Assembly: GCF_012927205.1 (NCBI RefSeq)
Contig: NZ_JABBGC010000001.1
Span: 2,852,810 to 2,916,809 of the forward strand
Direction: 5' to 3'
Length of the DNA stretch: 64,000 nt
Source: Chitinophaga fulva
Lineage (GTDB): Bacteria > Bacteroidota > Bacteroidia > Chitinophagales > Chitinophagaceae
Shown here: positions 21,201-29,909 of the stretch, in pieces
Layout of the letters: the number at the start of each line of letters is the position of its first letter
Numbering within the stretch: the stretch's first letter is position 1
Position numbers and translations under genes: made by a program
The notes under the pieces: model-generated
Told to the model about the DNA's origin: nothing
Database searches by the model: none
What the model saw: only the letters and a program-made list of their open reading frames with translations

Positions 21201-24200
21201 GAATATATAGGGAAAGAAGAACGCCGGCTATTGCTGGAAACATTTAATGCCACCACTGTTGCTTATCCCCGGGGAGATACGCTGGTAAGCCTTTTTCGCG
21301 AACAGGTACAGTCCCGTCCGGATGCGCCGGCGCTGGTATTCATGGAAGAGACGCTCAGTTACGCCGTATTGGATGAACGGTCCGACCGGCTGGCGGATTA
21401 TCTGTTGCAAGCGCACCAGTTGAAACGCGGAGAGCGGGTAGGGATTTTAATGGGCCGCTCCGACCGGCTGATAGTGGCCATCCTGGGTATTTTGAAAGCA
21501 GGTGGTTGCTTTGTGCCGATAGATCCTGAATACCCGGAACAGCGCCGTTCCTTTATTATCCGCGATGCGGGCATACAAGTGCTGATCACGGAGGCAGACC
21601 ACATCTTTAACCTGGAACACTACAGCGGTGCGCTGATCGCGCTGGACCTGCAACTGGATACGATGCCGGCAGCAGGACGGCTGCCGGAAGTAAGCGCCAC
21701 CACGGCTGCTTATGTGATCTATACTTCTGGTTCTACCGGTACGCCTAAAGGTGTGGTGATAGAACATCATGCGATCGTCAACACTATCCACGCGCAACGT
21801 GCGGCCTTTGGTATCAGTCATTATGAAAAAGGATTACAGTTTGCATCTCCCTCATTTGATGCTGCTGTTTCTGAGATATTTATCATCATCCTGGCAGGTG
21901 GTACCTTACACTTGATAGATGAAGAAAGACGGAAGACCCCTGAATTACTGGAAGCATACATCCATCAGCATGAAATAGATATAGCGACCCTTCCTCCGGC
22001 TTACCTGAAACTGCTGGATGCCTCCCGGCTTGGCCTCAGGAAGCTGATCACAGCGGGAGAAGCGGCCATCATGGGAGATGCGATGGCGTTTTCGTCCCAT
22101 GGCACTTACTATAATGCCTATGGCCCTGCTGAGTCCAGTATCTGCGCCACCATTTTCCGGGTGGAACAGGGTAGTGGTATTCCTTATAGCAGTGTGCCTG
22201 TTGGTAAACCGATTGCCAATACGCAGGTCTACATTTTGAACAAAGACCAGCAGCTGATGCCGGTAGGGGTTTATGGTGAGATATGCCTTGGAGGAGCAGG
22301 GCTGGCACAGGGTTACCTGAACCGCCCCGATCTTACGTCGGAGCGTTTCATTGCCCATCCCTACCAGGCAGGGGAACGTTTGTACCGTACAGGAGACGTT
22401 GGGCGCTGGCTGTCCGACGGGAACGTGGAATTCGGCGGACGTATGGACGCGCAGGTGAAACTACACGGTTACCGTATAGAAACCGGTGAGATAGAACATG
22501 TGCTGGAATCGTATGAAGGTATCAGCGGCGCAGTGGTGAAACTGTGGACCAGCGCAGGCGGCGACGCAGCGCTGGTGGCTTACCTGGAAGGCACTGGCCA
22601 CGATGTACGCGCTGTCCGCGACTATCTGTCTTCCCGTTTGCCGTCCTATATGGTGCCGCATCATTTTATATCGCTGGCTTCCTTCCCGGTAACGGTGAAT
22701 GGAAAAACAGACCGTCAGGCGCTGCCTTCGCCGGAATCGGTACTGCACACGTCGGACGTGGCTTATGTATCCGGCCGTAATGATAAAGAGATACAGCTGA
22801 TCGCTGTGTTTGAAGAGGTGTTGAAGAAAAGCCCGCTGGGTATTTATGATGACTTCTTCCTGTTGGGAGGAGACTCCATCAAGTCGATACAGATCGTGTC
22901 CCGATTGAAACAGCGGGGATACATGCTGGGCATCCAGGATGTGATGCGCAGCCCTGTGATCGCGGAGCTGGCCTGCAGTATGCAGCCGCTTACGCGGGAG
23001 GCAGACCAGTCCACCGTTACAGGGCAGACAGGACTAGGTCCTGTACAACAGTGGTTTTTGCAGACCTCCTCCGAATGGGGCCACTACAACCAGTCTGTGT
23101 TGCTGGAAAGCCGGGAGCGTTTGTCAGAACCCAGCTTGCGTGCATCGCTGGACCGTTTGTTGCTGCATCATGATACGCTGCGGATGGTATACCGTCACAA
23201 GGCCGGGGTATGGGAACAGGAGAACCTGGGCGGTGAGCAGGGCTGTTTACTGGAAGTACATGACTGGACAGACGACACTTCATTTGGCGCCATCTGTGAC
23301 CGCATGCAGTCCACTATCGACCTGGAGAATGGCCCGTTGTTCCGGGCGGCCCTGTTCCGCGGAACAGACAAGGACCGTTTGCTGCTGGTGGCGCATCACC
23401 TGGTGATAGATGGCGTTTCCTGGCGCATCCTGTTCGATGACCTTGCGGCGTTGTATGAGCAATACCGCAGCGGTGTAACAACGGCGCTGCCCTTAAAGAC
23501 AGACTCCTTCCGTGACTGGCAACAGCAGCTGTACCGCTATGCAGACAGCACTGCCCTGGCGGAGGAAGCAGCTTACTGGTCGGCAGTGGAAGCAACCGCA
23601 GTGACACCGCTTCCGGTAGATCATCCTGACGGTTCCAATAAAGTACAGGACATGACAGCCTGCTCCTTCGTGCTGGACACAAAGCTTACAAATGACTTAC
23701 TGACACGCTGTTATAAAGCCTACCATACAGCAACCAATGATATCCTGCTGACGGCATTGGGATTGGCGATGCAGGAAGTGTTTAATACATCAACCGTCTT
23801 GCTGCAACTGGAAGGCCATGGCCGTGAATATATAGGAGAAGAGATGGACGTTACCCGGACAGTAGGCTGGTTTACCAGCATTTATCCGGTAGTGCTGGAC
23901 ATGCGTTATGCCACCGATATGGTGCAGCAGCTGATAGCGGTGAAAGAAATGCTGCAGGGCATACCAGGAAAAGGAATAGGCTATGGTATCCTTCGTTATG
24001 TTACGGGACATCCTTACAAACTGGCGCCGGAAATCAGTTTCAACTACCTGGGAGACTTTGGCTCGGGTGCAGGCACGGCACAGGACGGAGCGTCACTGTT
24101 CAGCTTCAGCGGCGCCTATCATGGACAGGAGACGCCGGCGGACCGGCAGCGGGATACTTTGCTGGACGTCACCGGAATCGTGGTGGCAGGAAATATGGAA

Positions 24201-25697
24201 CTTTCTGTGCGTTACAGTCAACAACAATATGATGCCGCTACAATAGCATCGCTGGTGGAGAGCTACCGCCGTCATCTCGAAATGCTTATTCATACTTTGT
24301 CGGCAGAACAGCGGGAGATTGCGGCTGTGGCGGGATTGCCAGTAGTGACCACAGTAGAAAGAGGCACACTGTTGAACGCTTCCTATAACCAACTGTTTTT
24401 CTTTTCTGAGTGGGAGGTAAAGGTAGATGCGGTAGTGTCCTGCTATGAGACGCCGCAACTTGATATACCGGCTTTTCACAAAGCGCTGGAAAAAATTACA
24501 GAAAGGCATGAAGTGCTTCGTACCGGTTTTGTCCGGACAGCCGCAGGTGTCCGGCAATGGATATTGCCGGCAGAAGAAGCTTCTCACCCATATCCACAGG
24601 TGAAGGTGCTGGAAGATGATGCAGCCAGGGCTGCTGTCATTAGCCAGGCGCATCATAAAAAGTTCGACATGGGTAAACCACCACTCTTTGAGTCGCAGGT
24701 GTACCAATTGCCAGGTGGTAGTTTTCTGGTAGTGCTCATATTGCATCATGCCATTACAGATGGTTATTCCGATGGTATCCTGCTGCGGGAATTGTCTTCT
24801 CTGTATGAACAGGAACTGCAGCATGGCGGATCAGCATTACCGCCGCTGCCCTGCCAGTACCAGGACTTTACAAAATGGCAAAAACATTTTGTTGACTCAG
24901 CGGAAGGCCGCCGGCAAAAAGACTATTGGACCAAAAAACTGGCAGGATTTAACCCATATCTGGATCTTTCTGCTGTAGGCTTCGAAAAAGCGGTAGCAAC
25001 AGAAACGGATATACGTACAATCTTTACCATCGATGGACAGCTGTACACTGATATGTGCGGATTCAACAGGGAAAATAACCTCACACCGGCCGGTTTGTTG
25101 ATGGGGGCTCTCTCGCTGCTGTTGTACCGGTTTACAGGAAAGGAAGACGGTACTTTTGCCATGCCCGTTTCATCCAGGAATGCAGGGCAGTTCGGAACGC
25201 TGGATATCAGCAGCCTGATAGGTTATTTTGTAAATGTGATATTCATCAGAACGCAGACAGACAACAATTTGCCGCTGCTGGAATATGTACGCAAGATACA
25301 ACAGGGGTTCATGGAAGACCTGAGCAACAGTTTGTATCCCTTCCGCAAACTGATAGATGAACTACCCGGTATTATTCCTTCAGATGATTTTATGAATGAC
25401 CATGTTTTCTTTAACTACCACAATTATGACTATATGAAAACATTGGAAGCCAATAGGACGGCAGAGCAGGACGATGACAGGGAAGAAGCAGTGGACATGC
25501 GTGCGGTGTTGGGTATCAATGTCAATGAATACAAGGGTTGTACCGAAGTGCAATTTATATTTAACCCGGCTGTTTTTGATAGCAGCATGCGCAGAAAGCT
25601 GAAAGCTATGTATATCGCTATGCTTCATAGTATCGTGTATGATCCGCAGCTACCTGTAAAAGCTATCCCGGACAACATGACCGTCAATCATTATTAA
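15222..25697 (+). CDS. NRPS 2, two modules plus terminal C: dock-C-A-T-E-C-A-T-E-C
   Basis: A 3491-aa NRPS. Residues 1-55 resemble the TubC N-terminal docking domain, consistent with receiving the chain from NRPS1. Order: LCL-type C about 76-500 (motif degenerate, AHIISDA 206-212, with His207 and Asp211 kept), A5 520-1010, T5 (Ser1060), E (His1234; EGHGRE from 1373), DCL-type C (HHIIMDG from 1699), A6, T6 (Ser2552), E (His2725; EGHGRE from 2864), and a terminal C about 3050-3470 with intact HHAITDG (3175-3181). A5 has the Asn-like code D-L-T-K-I-G-E-V-G-K; A6 reads D-A-S-T-I-A-A-I-C-K, the Phe code with Trp239 changed to Ser, suggesting Tyr or Phe. The protein would add D-Asn and a D-aromatic residue. 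It has no TE or R domain; the final C has no A-T behind it and probably pairs in trans with the A-T-E-R protein at 29910-34226. Confidence 0.95.
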   Translation: MITELIDRLIQSNIVIELAEEDKLKVHADLNSIPQQLLQEIRGRKQELIAYLKERSADADYEMIPHLPQQESYVVSSSQRRLWVLGQLEGGDSAYNITNGFVINGQLDIEVMTQTLNRVIERHEVLRTVFRMDDSGELRQFVLTQEELGFEVIYRDLTGIADLQEEIRRIAEWETTFRFDFSRGPLVRAVLLKTDGDKWVLVYTMAHIISDAWSMDVLMKEVLSLYNGAVQGQPVELPPLRIQYRDYAAWQQECLDTHGMKEHRDYWMQQFRSGIPVILLPGDNARPAVKTYRGSLVRREISPVVMDGMKRLMQKEGTTLFMGLLATVNLLLYKYTAQQDIVIGTPVAGREHADLKDQIGFYVNTLPLRLQFDPAGSFHELLQLVKTTTLEAYSHQAFPFDKLVEELELHRDMSRNSLFDVMLSLQQTAAAQPAGKFDSLEVNAYDDTTHVISKFDLTFNMEAMGNGMLLSLEYSLDIFNRDTIERMADHFVRLLEGVVAAPQLPVARQAMLDKQEEKQLLDIFNTLDHHWSSTDTVVSLFEKTVKASPDAIAVIFGEKQLTYQELDQQASRFAAWLQVHYALQNGDLAGIMLPRSEWQIITILGILKSGAAYLPIDPEYPAERINYIRQGSNCKVLVDEQIIEAFRHQSNDVGAVKPLETVTATQLAYVLYTSGSTGNPKGCEITHGSLSHYVQWACDYYVSGQAVRGNFPLFTSLSFDLTVTSIFCPLISGATVYVYGQEKELPDILQHCLGIDSGVDCIKLTPSHVRLLESLDVGPSGIGCAILGGESVMVEHVAALKRLNNHMRVYNEYGPTETTVGCVVKELEASGPVLIGKPVSGAEICILDAFGQLVPVGVYGEICIGGAGLARGYLNRVDLTEEKFIAHPYREGKRLYRSGDSGRWQANGELACQGRIDDQVKVRGYRIEPGEIEHALSACPGVTACAVKAWPQADGEVLLVGYLEGDSHDTEQVRAFLSTRLPAYMLPQQLISVPVFPLTVNGKTDRHALPAPQTDDRSSGKTYVAARNETETVLIAVFEEVLKKQGIGILDNFFMLGGDSIKSIQIILRLKQRGMGLTVKDIMKRPVIAELAGCVKVLDHQVDQSPVSGMIPLSPVQHWFFAVDPEQVAHYNQSVLLECREPLSELVLKATLDRLVQHHDALRMVFRETASGWEQENKNEHQGCSLEILTWEDEAAFSADCERIQSSVDLSTGPLLRAGLFRGAGKDRLLLVVHHLVMDAVSWRILLEDLSSVYQSLSMGASANLPAKTDSFLYWQQQQQAYAASDALQQETLYWDAIENRAVAGLVPDHAGGSNLMQDIETVGVRLSAATTECLLTRCYQAYGTEINDILLAALGLAVQEVFGSTEILVRLEGHGREYIGSDVDVTRTVGWFTTMYPVLLDLAYAGDPVRQLIAVKESLHRVPGKGIGYGILRYLCGRPYQLQPQIGFNYLGDFGTVSQSEASPSAFTFSGAHRGREMPGTRQRDLLLEVSGMVADDVLRLSIDYSREQFEAATISRLSAALQRHLEWLADRLSGTTRRQLTPVDLSYTSLTVDQVMGLQQEKAVEDIYPLSPFQEGLYYHWLSSPGSPLYFEQMSYRLKGLLDLSLLEQSYYTLVSRHAVLRTHFTQHYGERLLQVVCTDIREGFSVYHPSGESEAAVSLYREQDRLRGFDLHKGSQMRLTVIALEEDVYEFVWSHHHIIMDGWCVSILVKEFFQIYESLKVGRPAGLGRVYPYSGYIQWLEGLDRNHTREYWRHYLEGYDTVSTLPKAALRGEGYRNLHKMLVLEGNRREAIRQLCIAEGITESTFIQAAWGILLGKYNDREDVVFGTVVSGRPAQLEGVEEMIGLFSNGIPVRIQPGKTLTVRNLLKTVQQMWIDSADHHYMQLAEIQAASTLGRNLMDHMLVFENFPVVEAIEERIDSFKGLSVMSGGAFGRANYDLMLTISHHRNIEIKFDYNTAVYESAQIDRLMMHLTTLIDGILEDIDTAVISLEYIGKEERRLLLETFNATTVAYPRGDTLVSLFREQVQSRPDAPALVFMEETLSYAVLDERSDRLADYLLQAHQLKRGERVGILMGRSDRLIVAILGILKAGGCFVPIDPEYPEQRRSFIIRDAGIQVLITEADHIFNLEHYSGALIALDLQLDTMPAAGRLPEVSATTAAYVIYTSGSTGTPKGVVIEHHAIVNTIHAQRAAFGISHYEKGLQFASPSFDAAVSEIFIIILAGGTLHLIDEERRKTPELLEAYIHQHEIDIATLPPAYLKLLDASRLGLRKLITAGEAAIMGDAMAFSSHGTYYNAYGPAESSICATIFRVEQGSGIPYSSVPVGKPIANTQVYILNKDQQLMPVGVYGEICLGGAGLAQGYLNRPDLTSERFIAHPYQAGERLYRTGDVGRWLSDGNVEFGGRMDAQVKLHGYRIETGEIEHVLESYEGISGAVVKLWTSAGGDAALVAYLEGTGHDVRAVRDYLSSRLPSYMVPHHFISLASFPVTVNGKTDRQALPSPESVLHTSDVAYVSGRNDKEIQLIAVFEEVLKKSPLGIYDDFFLLGGDSIKSIQIVSRLKQRGYMLGIQDVMRSPVIAELACSMQPLTREADQSTVTGQTGLGPVQQWFLQTSSEWGHYNQSVLLESRERLSEPSLRASLDRLLLHHDTLRMVYRHKAGVWEQENLGGEQGCLLEVHDWTDDTSFGAICDRMQSTIDLENGPLFRAALFRGTDKDRLLLVAHHLVIDGVSWRILFDDLAALYEQYRSGVTTALPLKTDSFRDWQQQLYRYADSTALAEEAAYWSAVEATAVTPLPVDHPDGSNKVQDMTACSFVLDTKLTNDLLTRCYKAYHTATNDILLTALGLAMQEVFNTSTVLLQLEGHGREYIGEEMDVTRTVGWFTSIYPVVLDMRYATDMVQQLIAVKEMLQGIPGKGIGYGILRYVTGHPYKLAPEISFNYLGDFGSGAGTAQDGASLFSFSGAYHGQETPADRQRDTLLDVTGIVVAGNMELSVRYSQQQYDAATIASLVESYRRHLEMLIHTLSAEQREIAAVAGLPVVTTVERGTLLNASYNQLFFFSEWEVKVDAVVSCYETPQLDIPAFHKALEKITERHEVLRTGFVRTAAGVRQWILPAEEASHPYPQVKVLEDDAARAAVISQAHHKKFDMGKPPLFESQVYQLPGGSFLVVLILHHAITDGYSDGILLRELSSLYEQELQHGGSALPPLPCQYQDFTKWQKHFVDSAEGRRQKDYWTKKLAGFNPYLDLSAVGFEKAVATETDIRTIFTIDGQLYTDMCGFNRENNLTPAGLLMGALSLLLYRFTGKEDGTFAMPVSSRNAGQFGTLDISSLIGYFVNVIFIRTQTDNNLPLLEYVRKIQQGFMEDLSNSLYPFRKLIDELPGIIPSDDFMNDHVFFNYHNYDYMKTLEANRTAEQDDDREEAVDMRAVLGINVNEYKGCTEVQFIFNPAVFDSSMRRKLKAMYIAMLHSIVYDPQLPVKAIPDNMTVNHY
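17223..24301 (+). repeat. Two-module duplication, copy 2 (A5 core to end of E4 in NRPS2)
   Basis: Second copy of the 7.08-kb block described at 4928-12006. Upstream of 17223 the N-terminal half of A5 is no longer like A2; at protein level it resembles A4 instead (shared GDL-GI-LPR-EW and AAYLPID pattern). Downstream of 24301 the sequence departs from NRPS1 and enters the terminal C domain. Modules 5 and 6 thus derive from modules 2 and 3, or the reverse. Confidence 0.9.
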
Positions 25698-25728
25698 CAT
25701 CAAAATCGTCACTATTAATTTGTTTGTT

Positions 25729-27360
25729 ATGAATACAGATCTGTATTATCTCAGGCCCAATGTTGTATTTGAACCACTGATAGGAAGATGGTATGCATGG
25801 TCTCATTTGATTTCCCCTGCTACAGCTGCCATGAATGTGCAGGGAAGGCATCTGAAGATTATGAACTCATACATCCAGGCGCCGCAAATACATGCTGCGG
25901 CTGTATTGAATCCCAAAATGCTCGGAGGCCCGTTCATGGATTACAAAGAATCCAAAGTAGAAGAAATCAAGGCGTTAAAGGAAAACACCATAAAGGAACA
26001 GGCGCCATTGCTCCGGCTGGCGGAAGCTATCCGCGAGCTGAACAGTATGCTGGAAAAAGAGGCGAAAGGTCATTCACTGGAAAGTCTGTATGAAAAAGTA
26101 CCGGAAATATTGAAAGGATATGTGGAGCTGACCTATGATCTCAATAACAAGCCTTCTTTTCGTTTCTTTGAACCATTATTGTATAAAAGCGAATTTTACG
26201 ATCAGCGGTCGCAAAGCCTGGCACTTTGGGTGACCGAAAATGACGAGCGGCCTTTTTGCCTGAGTACACCACGGATCGATGCGCCTGGCGTATTACACCT
26301 GGATATTCCTTTTGATCATCCGGGTATAGATGCCCTGAGCCGGATGAAAAGAATTCCGGGACCGATTGATGAGGTGGCGGCATTATTGGGTGTGACAGCT
26401 GCTGACAGAAAACTGTTTGATACCTTCTTTACAAAGGAAGAACATCCACCCTATCGACCCTATGAAGGGCCGGCGGTAAGGATGCGTTATTTCGGACATG
26501 CCTGTATCCTGATAGAAACACAAGGTGTGAGTATACTGGTGGACCCACTCATCAGCTATTATGGATATGAGTCCAGCGTATCCCATTTTTCTGATGTAGA
26601 TATTCCTGACACAATTGATTATGTACTGATAACTCACAATCACCAGGACCATATTTTGTTTGAAACCCTGCTCTCCCTGCGGCACCGTATTAAAAATATT
26701 GTTGTTCCCAGAACGACTACCGGCGCACTGCAGGACCCTAACCTGAAGCTGGTGTTTAATGCCGCCGGCTTTCACCAGGTGATAGAGCTTGATGACATGG
26801 AAACGGTCCGTTTAGGCGATTGCGTAATTACCGGTATTCCTTTTACCGGTGAACACAGCGATCTGAACATACAGGCCAAAACCTGCTACCATGTTGAGAT
26901 AAACGATTACTCATTTCTGTTTGCCGCAGATTCCAGGGTACTGGAATCCAGGTTGTATCAACATGTACACCGCCTTACCGGAGACATTGATGTGATTTTC
27001 CTCGGCATGGAGTGCGACGGTGCCCCGCTTTCCTGGCTATATGGCCCGCTGATGCCGGAAGAACTAGCCCGTGATAAAGACCAGTCCAGGCGTTTGGCCG
27101 GTTCAGACTTTGGGAAAGGGATACATCTCGTCGACACTTTCCGTCCGAAAGAAGTATATGTCTATGCCATGGGCATGGAGCCGTGGCTGGAATTTATCAG
27201 TACCGTGAGGTATACGGCTGCGTCTAATCCTATTGTTCAGTCCAATATGCTGGTGGAGGAATGCCGGAACAGGGGCGTTATTGCGGAACGTTTGTATGGA
27301 GAAAAGGAAATATTGTATGCCAAAAGCCCGGCAGCAGTGACGGAAGAGGTGAATGGATAA
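25729..27360 (+). CDS. CmlA-like diiron hydroxylase with metallo-beta-lactamase fold
   Basis: A 543-aa protein with an alpha-helical N-terminal domain of about 240 residues and a metallo-beta-lactamase-fold C-terminal half. Metal-ligand candidates are H303, H305, D307 and H308 (HNHQDH), E375 (in GEHSD, where ordinary family members have His), D401 and H466. From memory, the diiron beta-hydroxylase CmlA of chloramphenicol biosynthesis uses H305, H307, D309, H310, E377, D403 and H466, so pattern, spacing and total length agree closely, including the unusual Glu ligand. CmlA hydroxylates the beta-carbon of a carrier-protein-bound amino acid. Here it follows NRPS2 by 31 bp and probably hydroxylates one NRPS-tethered residue, perhaps the Phe/Tyr units. 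I use the ATG at 25729 rather than the in-frame TTG at 25720. The substrate is inference. Confidence 0.85.
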   Translation: MNTDLYYLRPNVVFEPLIGRWYAWSHLISPATAAMNVQGRHLKIMNSYIQAPQIHAAAVLNPKMLGGPFMDYKESKVEEIKALKENTIKEQAPLLRLAEAIRELNSMLEKEAKGHSLESLYEKVPEILKGYVELTYDLNNKPSFRFFEPLLYKSEFYDQRSQSLALWVTENDERPFCLSTPRIDAPGVLHLDIPFDHPGIDALSRMKRIPGPIDEVAALLGVTAADRKLFDTFFTKEEHPPYRPYEGPAVRMRYFGHACILIETQGVSILVDPLISYYGYESSVSHFSDVDIPDTIDYVLITHNHQDHILFETLLSLRHRIKNIVVPRTTTGALQDPNLKLVFNAAGFHQVIELDDMETVRLGDCVITGIPFTGEHSDLNIQAKTCYHVEINDYSFLFAADSRVLESRLYQHVHRLTGDIDVIFLGMECDGAPLSWLYGPLMPEELARDKDQSRRLAGSDFGKGIHLVDTFRPKEVYVYAMGMEPWLEFISTVRYTAASNPIVQSNMLVEECRNRGVIAERLYGEKEILYAKSPAAVTEEVNG

Positions 27361-27395
27361 TACGCTCATTAATTCAGGATTTTTTAAGTAGATGC

Positions 27396-29045
27396 ATGAA
27401 AAAGTTACTTGAAATAATATTACCGGTTATTGGAAGGTTACGACTTGTTAAATACATCGTCTGGGGAATACTTTCCGGGTTGTTTAATTTTTTATTTATC
27501 AACTTTATCACCAAGGTTATTTCCCGTTTGATTGCAGGCGACTTTGAGGAGTCCCGTGCAGGTTATATTGCCATATTTGCGGCCGTCATCTTATTGTACA
27601 TATGGATCAGGAGAGCGCTTTCGCTGGCGATTATCAACCTGGCGCAGTCAGTGTTCTGGAGCCTGCGCAAAGAGATATTTACGCTGGCGCTGAAGGCTGG
27701 CTATCACCAGATCATCCGGCGTAAGCCGGAGATACATACTGCTATCCTGGGAGATGTGCAGGTATTGACAGATGCTTCCCTCAATATTATCGGATTCTTT
27801 TCTTCTTCCATATTGGCATTGTCCTGTTTTGTATACCTGTCTTCCATTTCCCTGCTCCTGTTCCTGATCACGCTGGTGGTGGCAGCGGTCGGTGTCACAG
27901 TGTATTACCTGAGCGCCAGGAGGAATGTCCGGCACTTCAACCGGTCCCGGGAGCTGGAGAACAGGTTTGAGGAAAGTGTTAATGCAGTACTGTATGGTTT
28001 CAAGGAGATTTTTGTGGAACCGGTAAAAGGCAATGAAATATATCACCAGAACGTAATCCCTGTCGCACAGGAGTCTTACGATAGTAATATGAAAGCTTTC
28101 TCCGGTTTTATCAACAACCAGATGACCGGTCAGGTACTTTTCTATATTCTGATTGCTGCGGTATTGCTTTTCTTTAGCCTGATACTGCATATCAGTGCGG
28201 GTAATACGGTAAGTTTTGTGTTTACCCTGTTTTACCTGTTAGGGTCTCTCGAAACGATCATGGTGCTGCTGCCGGGGATTGCCCGTGCTGGCGTAGCGGC
28301 AAAACATCTCACCACACTGAAGCAGGAATTGGAAAGTGTGCAACAGCAGGACCCCGAAGAGGTGGTTGGTTTCAGAAAAGAAGATTTCCAGTCTATTGTT
28401 GTCCGCAACCTGGAATTTCAATATGGGGATAAAGATCGCTTTTTCGCACTGGGGCCGGTTGATCTGGAGGTGTCCAGGGGAGAAGTCATTTTTATCTACG
28501 GCAGTAATGGTAGCGGAAAGTCTACTTTCCTGAACACATTACTGGGGTTATATCAGCATGTGGCAGGGGAAATAATGCTGAACGGTGTACAGGTGACAGA
28601 TGGTTATCATACAGCCTACCGCGGCCTTTTTTCGGTGGTATTCAGTGATTTTTATCTGTTCAATGAACTGTATGGCGTAGCGGATTTTGATCAGCAGCAA
28701 TGGGAGTACTATTTATCACTGTTTGAACTGGAAGGGAAAGTAACGCTGAAGGGAAGGCGGCTTTCCACAACGGACCTTTCTACCGGGCAACGAAAGCGCC
28801 TGGCATTGATTGTTGCCCTGATGGAAAATAAGCCTATCCTGGTAATGGATGAATGGGCGGCGGACCAGGACCCGTACTTCAGAAAAAAATTCTATACCGA
28901 GATCATCCCCGTATTGAAAGGGATAGGTTATACTATCATTGCTATTACGCACGATGACAAATATTACTACTGTGCAGACAGGTTGTTCAGAATGGATTAT
29001 GGCAAGCTGTGTCCTGAAACGGTAGAAATGCCTGCTGTCAGGTGA
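27396..29045 (+). CDS. Cyclic-peptide-type ABC exporter (SyrD/PvdE family), fused permease-ATPase
   Basis: A 549-aa half-transporter: about six transmembrane segments within residues 1-310 followed by an ATPase domain. Walker A is GSNGSGKST (369-377), the signature is LSTGQ, and Walker B is ILVMDEWAADQDP with D485 and E486. The DEWAADQDP form is characteristic of the SyrD/PvdE cyclic peptide/siderophore exporter family. It would act as a homodimer in the inner membrane and move the peptide or its precursor to the periplasm. The start is the ATG at 27396, 35 bp after the hydroxylase stop; a longer frame from 27261 would overlap the hydroxylase gene and add no membrane domain. SyrD-type exporters often accompany lipopeptide or siderophore synthetases, though this NRPS shows no starter C domain. 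Confidence 0.92.
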   Translation: MKKLLEIILPVIGRLRLVKYIVWGILSGLFNFLFINFITKVISRLIAGDFEESRAGYIAIFAAVILLYIWIRRALSLAIINLAQSVFWSLRKEIFTLALKAGYHQIIRRKPEIHTAILGDVQVLTDASLNIIGFFSSSILALSCFVYLSSISLLLFLITLVVAAVGVTVYYLSARRNVRHFNRSRELENRFEESVNAVLYGFKEIFVEPVKGNEIYHQNVIPVAQESYDSNMKAFSGFINNQMTGQVLFYILIAAVLLFFSLILHISAGNTVSFVFTLFYLLGSLETIMVLLPGIARAGVAAKHLTTLKQELESVQQQDPEEVVGFRKEDFQSIVVRNLEFQYGDKDRFFALGPVDLEVSRGEVIFIYGSNGSGKSTFLNTLLGLYQHVAGEIMLNGVQVTDGYHTAYRGLFSVVFSDFYLFNELYGVADFDQQQWEYYLSLFELEGKVTLKGRRLSTTDLSTGQRKRLALIVALMENKPILVMDEWAADQDPYFRKKFYTEIIPVLKGIGYTIIAITHDDKYYYCADRLFRMDYGKLCPETVEMPAVR

Positions 29046-29075
29046 GGTCTTGGATTCCTTAAAGTTTTAAATGAA

Positions 29076-29852
29076 ATGTCAATGAATGATCGCATCGCTA
29101 TCATAACGGGTGCCAGTTCCGGCGTGGGCCGGGCTGTTGCACAGGACCTGAGCCGAAAGGGCGTGAAATTGCTGCTGAATGCAAGGAACGCTGCTAAATT
29201 AGAGGCCTTATGCCAGGATATTAACAACGTTGTTCCCGGTACTGCTGTATGCGTGCCCGGAGATGTGGCGGACAAAACGTTGATGGAACAGTGCAGGGAC
29301 AAATGTTTGGAGGCATATGGTGCACTGCCTGATATTTTCGTCGCCAGTGCCGGAAGAGGACTGCCTGGCACTGTTCTGAATGCGGACGAAGGGGAGTGGG
29401 GCAGCCTGATAGATACCAACTTCAGCGGACTATTGTATCAGCTGAAGGGAGCCGGCCAAATGATGAAAGAACAGCTGTCATCCGGCAGAAACCCTGTCGG
29501 GCAACCGCTGGACATTATCGTGCTGGGCTCCAATATAGGCAGGAACGTGTCACCCTTTAACTCTGTATATGGCGCTACCAAATTTGCTGCAAGAGGGCTT
29601 ACCACCGCTATGCAGCGCGAGCTGGGGCCGCTGGGTATCCGCGTTACGTTGCTGGAACCAGGGATGATCGCCACATCTTTTCAACAGACCGCTGGTTATG
29701 ATGCGGAATGGTTTGAGCGGTATAGCCAGGAAATAGGCCCTATTCTCCAGCCGCATGATATTGCTGCAATCATCGGCTTCCTGGTCAGCCTGCCGGGAAA
29801 TGTGAACCTTGATATCGTCTCGGTAAGACCAACACGTCAGGCATATCCCTGA
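29076..29852 (+). CDS. Short-chain dehydrogenase/reductase
   Basis: A 258-aa classical SDR with the NAD(P)-binding motif TGASSGVG near residue 11 and the catalytic pair Y165-K169 (YGATK). Such enzymes reduce carbonyls or oxidise alcohols in the cytoplasm. It lies 30 bp after the exporter and 57 bp before the reductase-terminated NRPS3. One plausible job is to reduce the peptide aldehyde made by the R domain to an alcohol; another is to oxidise a beta-hydroxyl set by one of the hydroxylases. The sequence alone does not identify the substrate. A second in-frame ATG lies six bases downstream of the chosen start. Confidence 0.9.
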   Translation: MSMNDRIAIITGASSGVGRAVAQDLSRKGVKLLLNARNAAKLEALCQDINNVVPGTAVCVPGDVADKTLMEQCRDKCLEAYGALPDIFVASAGRGLPGTVLNADEGEWGSLIDTNFSGLLYQLKGAGQMMKEQLSSGRNPVGQPLDIIVLGSNIGRNVSPFNSVYGATKFAARGLTTAMQRELGPLGIRVTLLEPGMIATSFQQTAGYDAEWFERYSQEIGPILQPHDIAAIIGFLVSLPGNVNLDIVSVRPTRQAYP

Positions 29853-29909
29853 CAATGCAGCTGTGTCACGTCGGGATGGTTTTAATTATGTTAACTATTG
29901 TGAAAAGAG

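Noticed and set aside
15200..25720. Thioesterase or TE-like release domain at the end of NRPS2
   Set aside because: No GxSxG hydrolase motif occurs; the C-terminal domain carries HHAITDG and is a C domain.
25729..27360. Metallo-beta-lactamase resistance gene
   Set aside because: The fold is shared, but length, the N-terminal domain, the Glu ligand and the NRPS context fit a CmlA-type hydroxylase.
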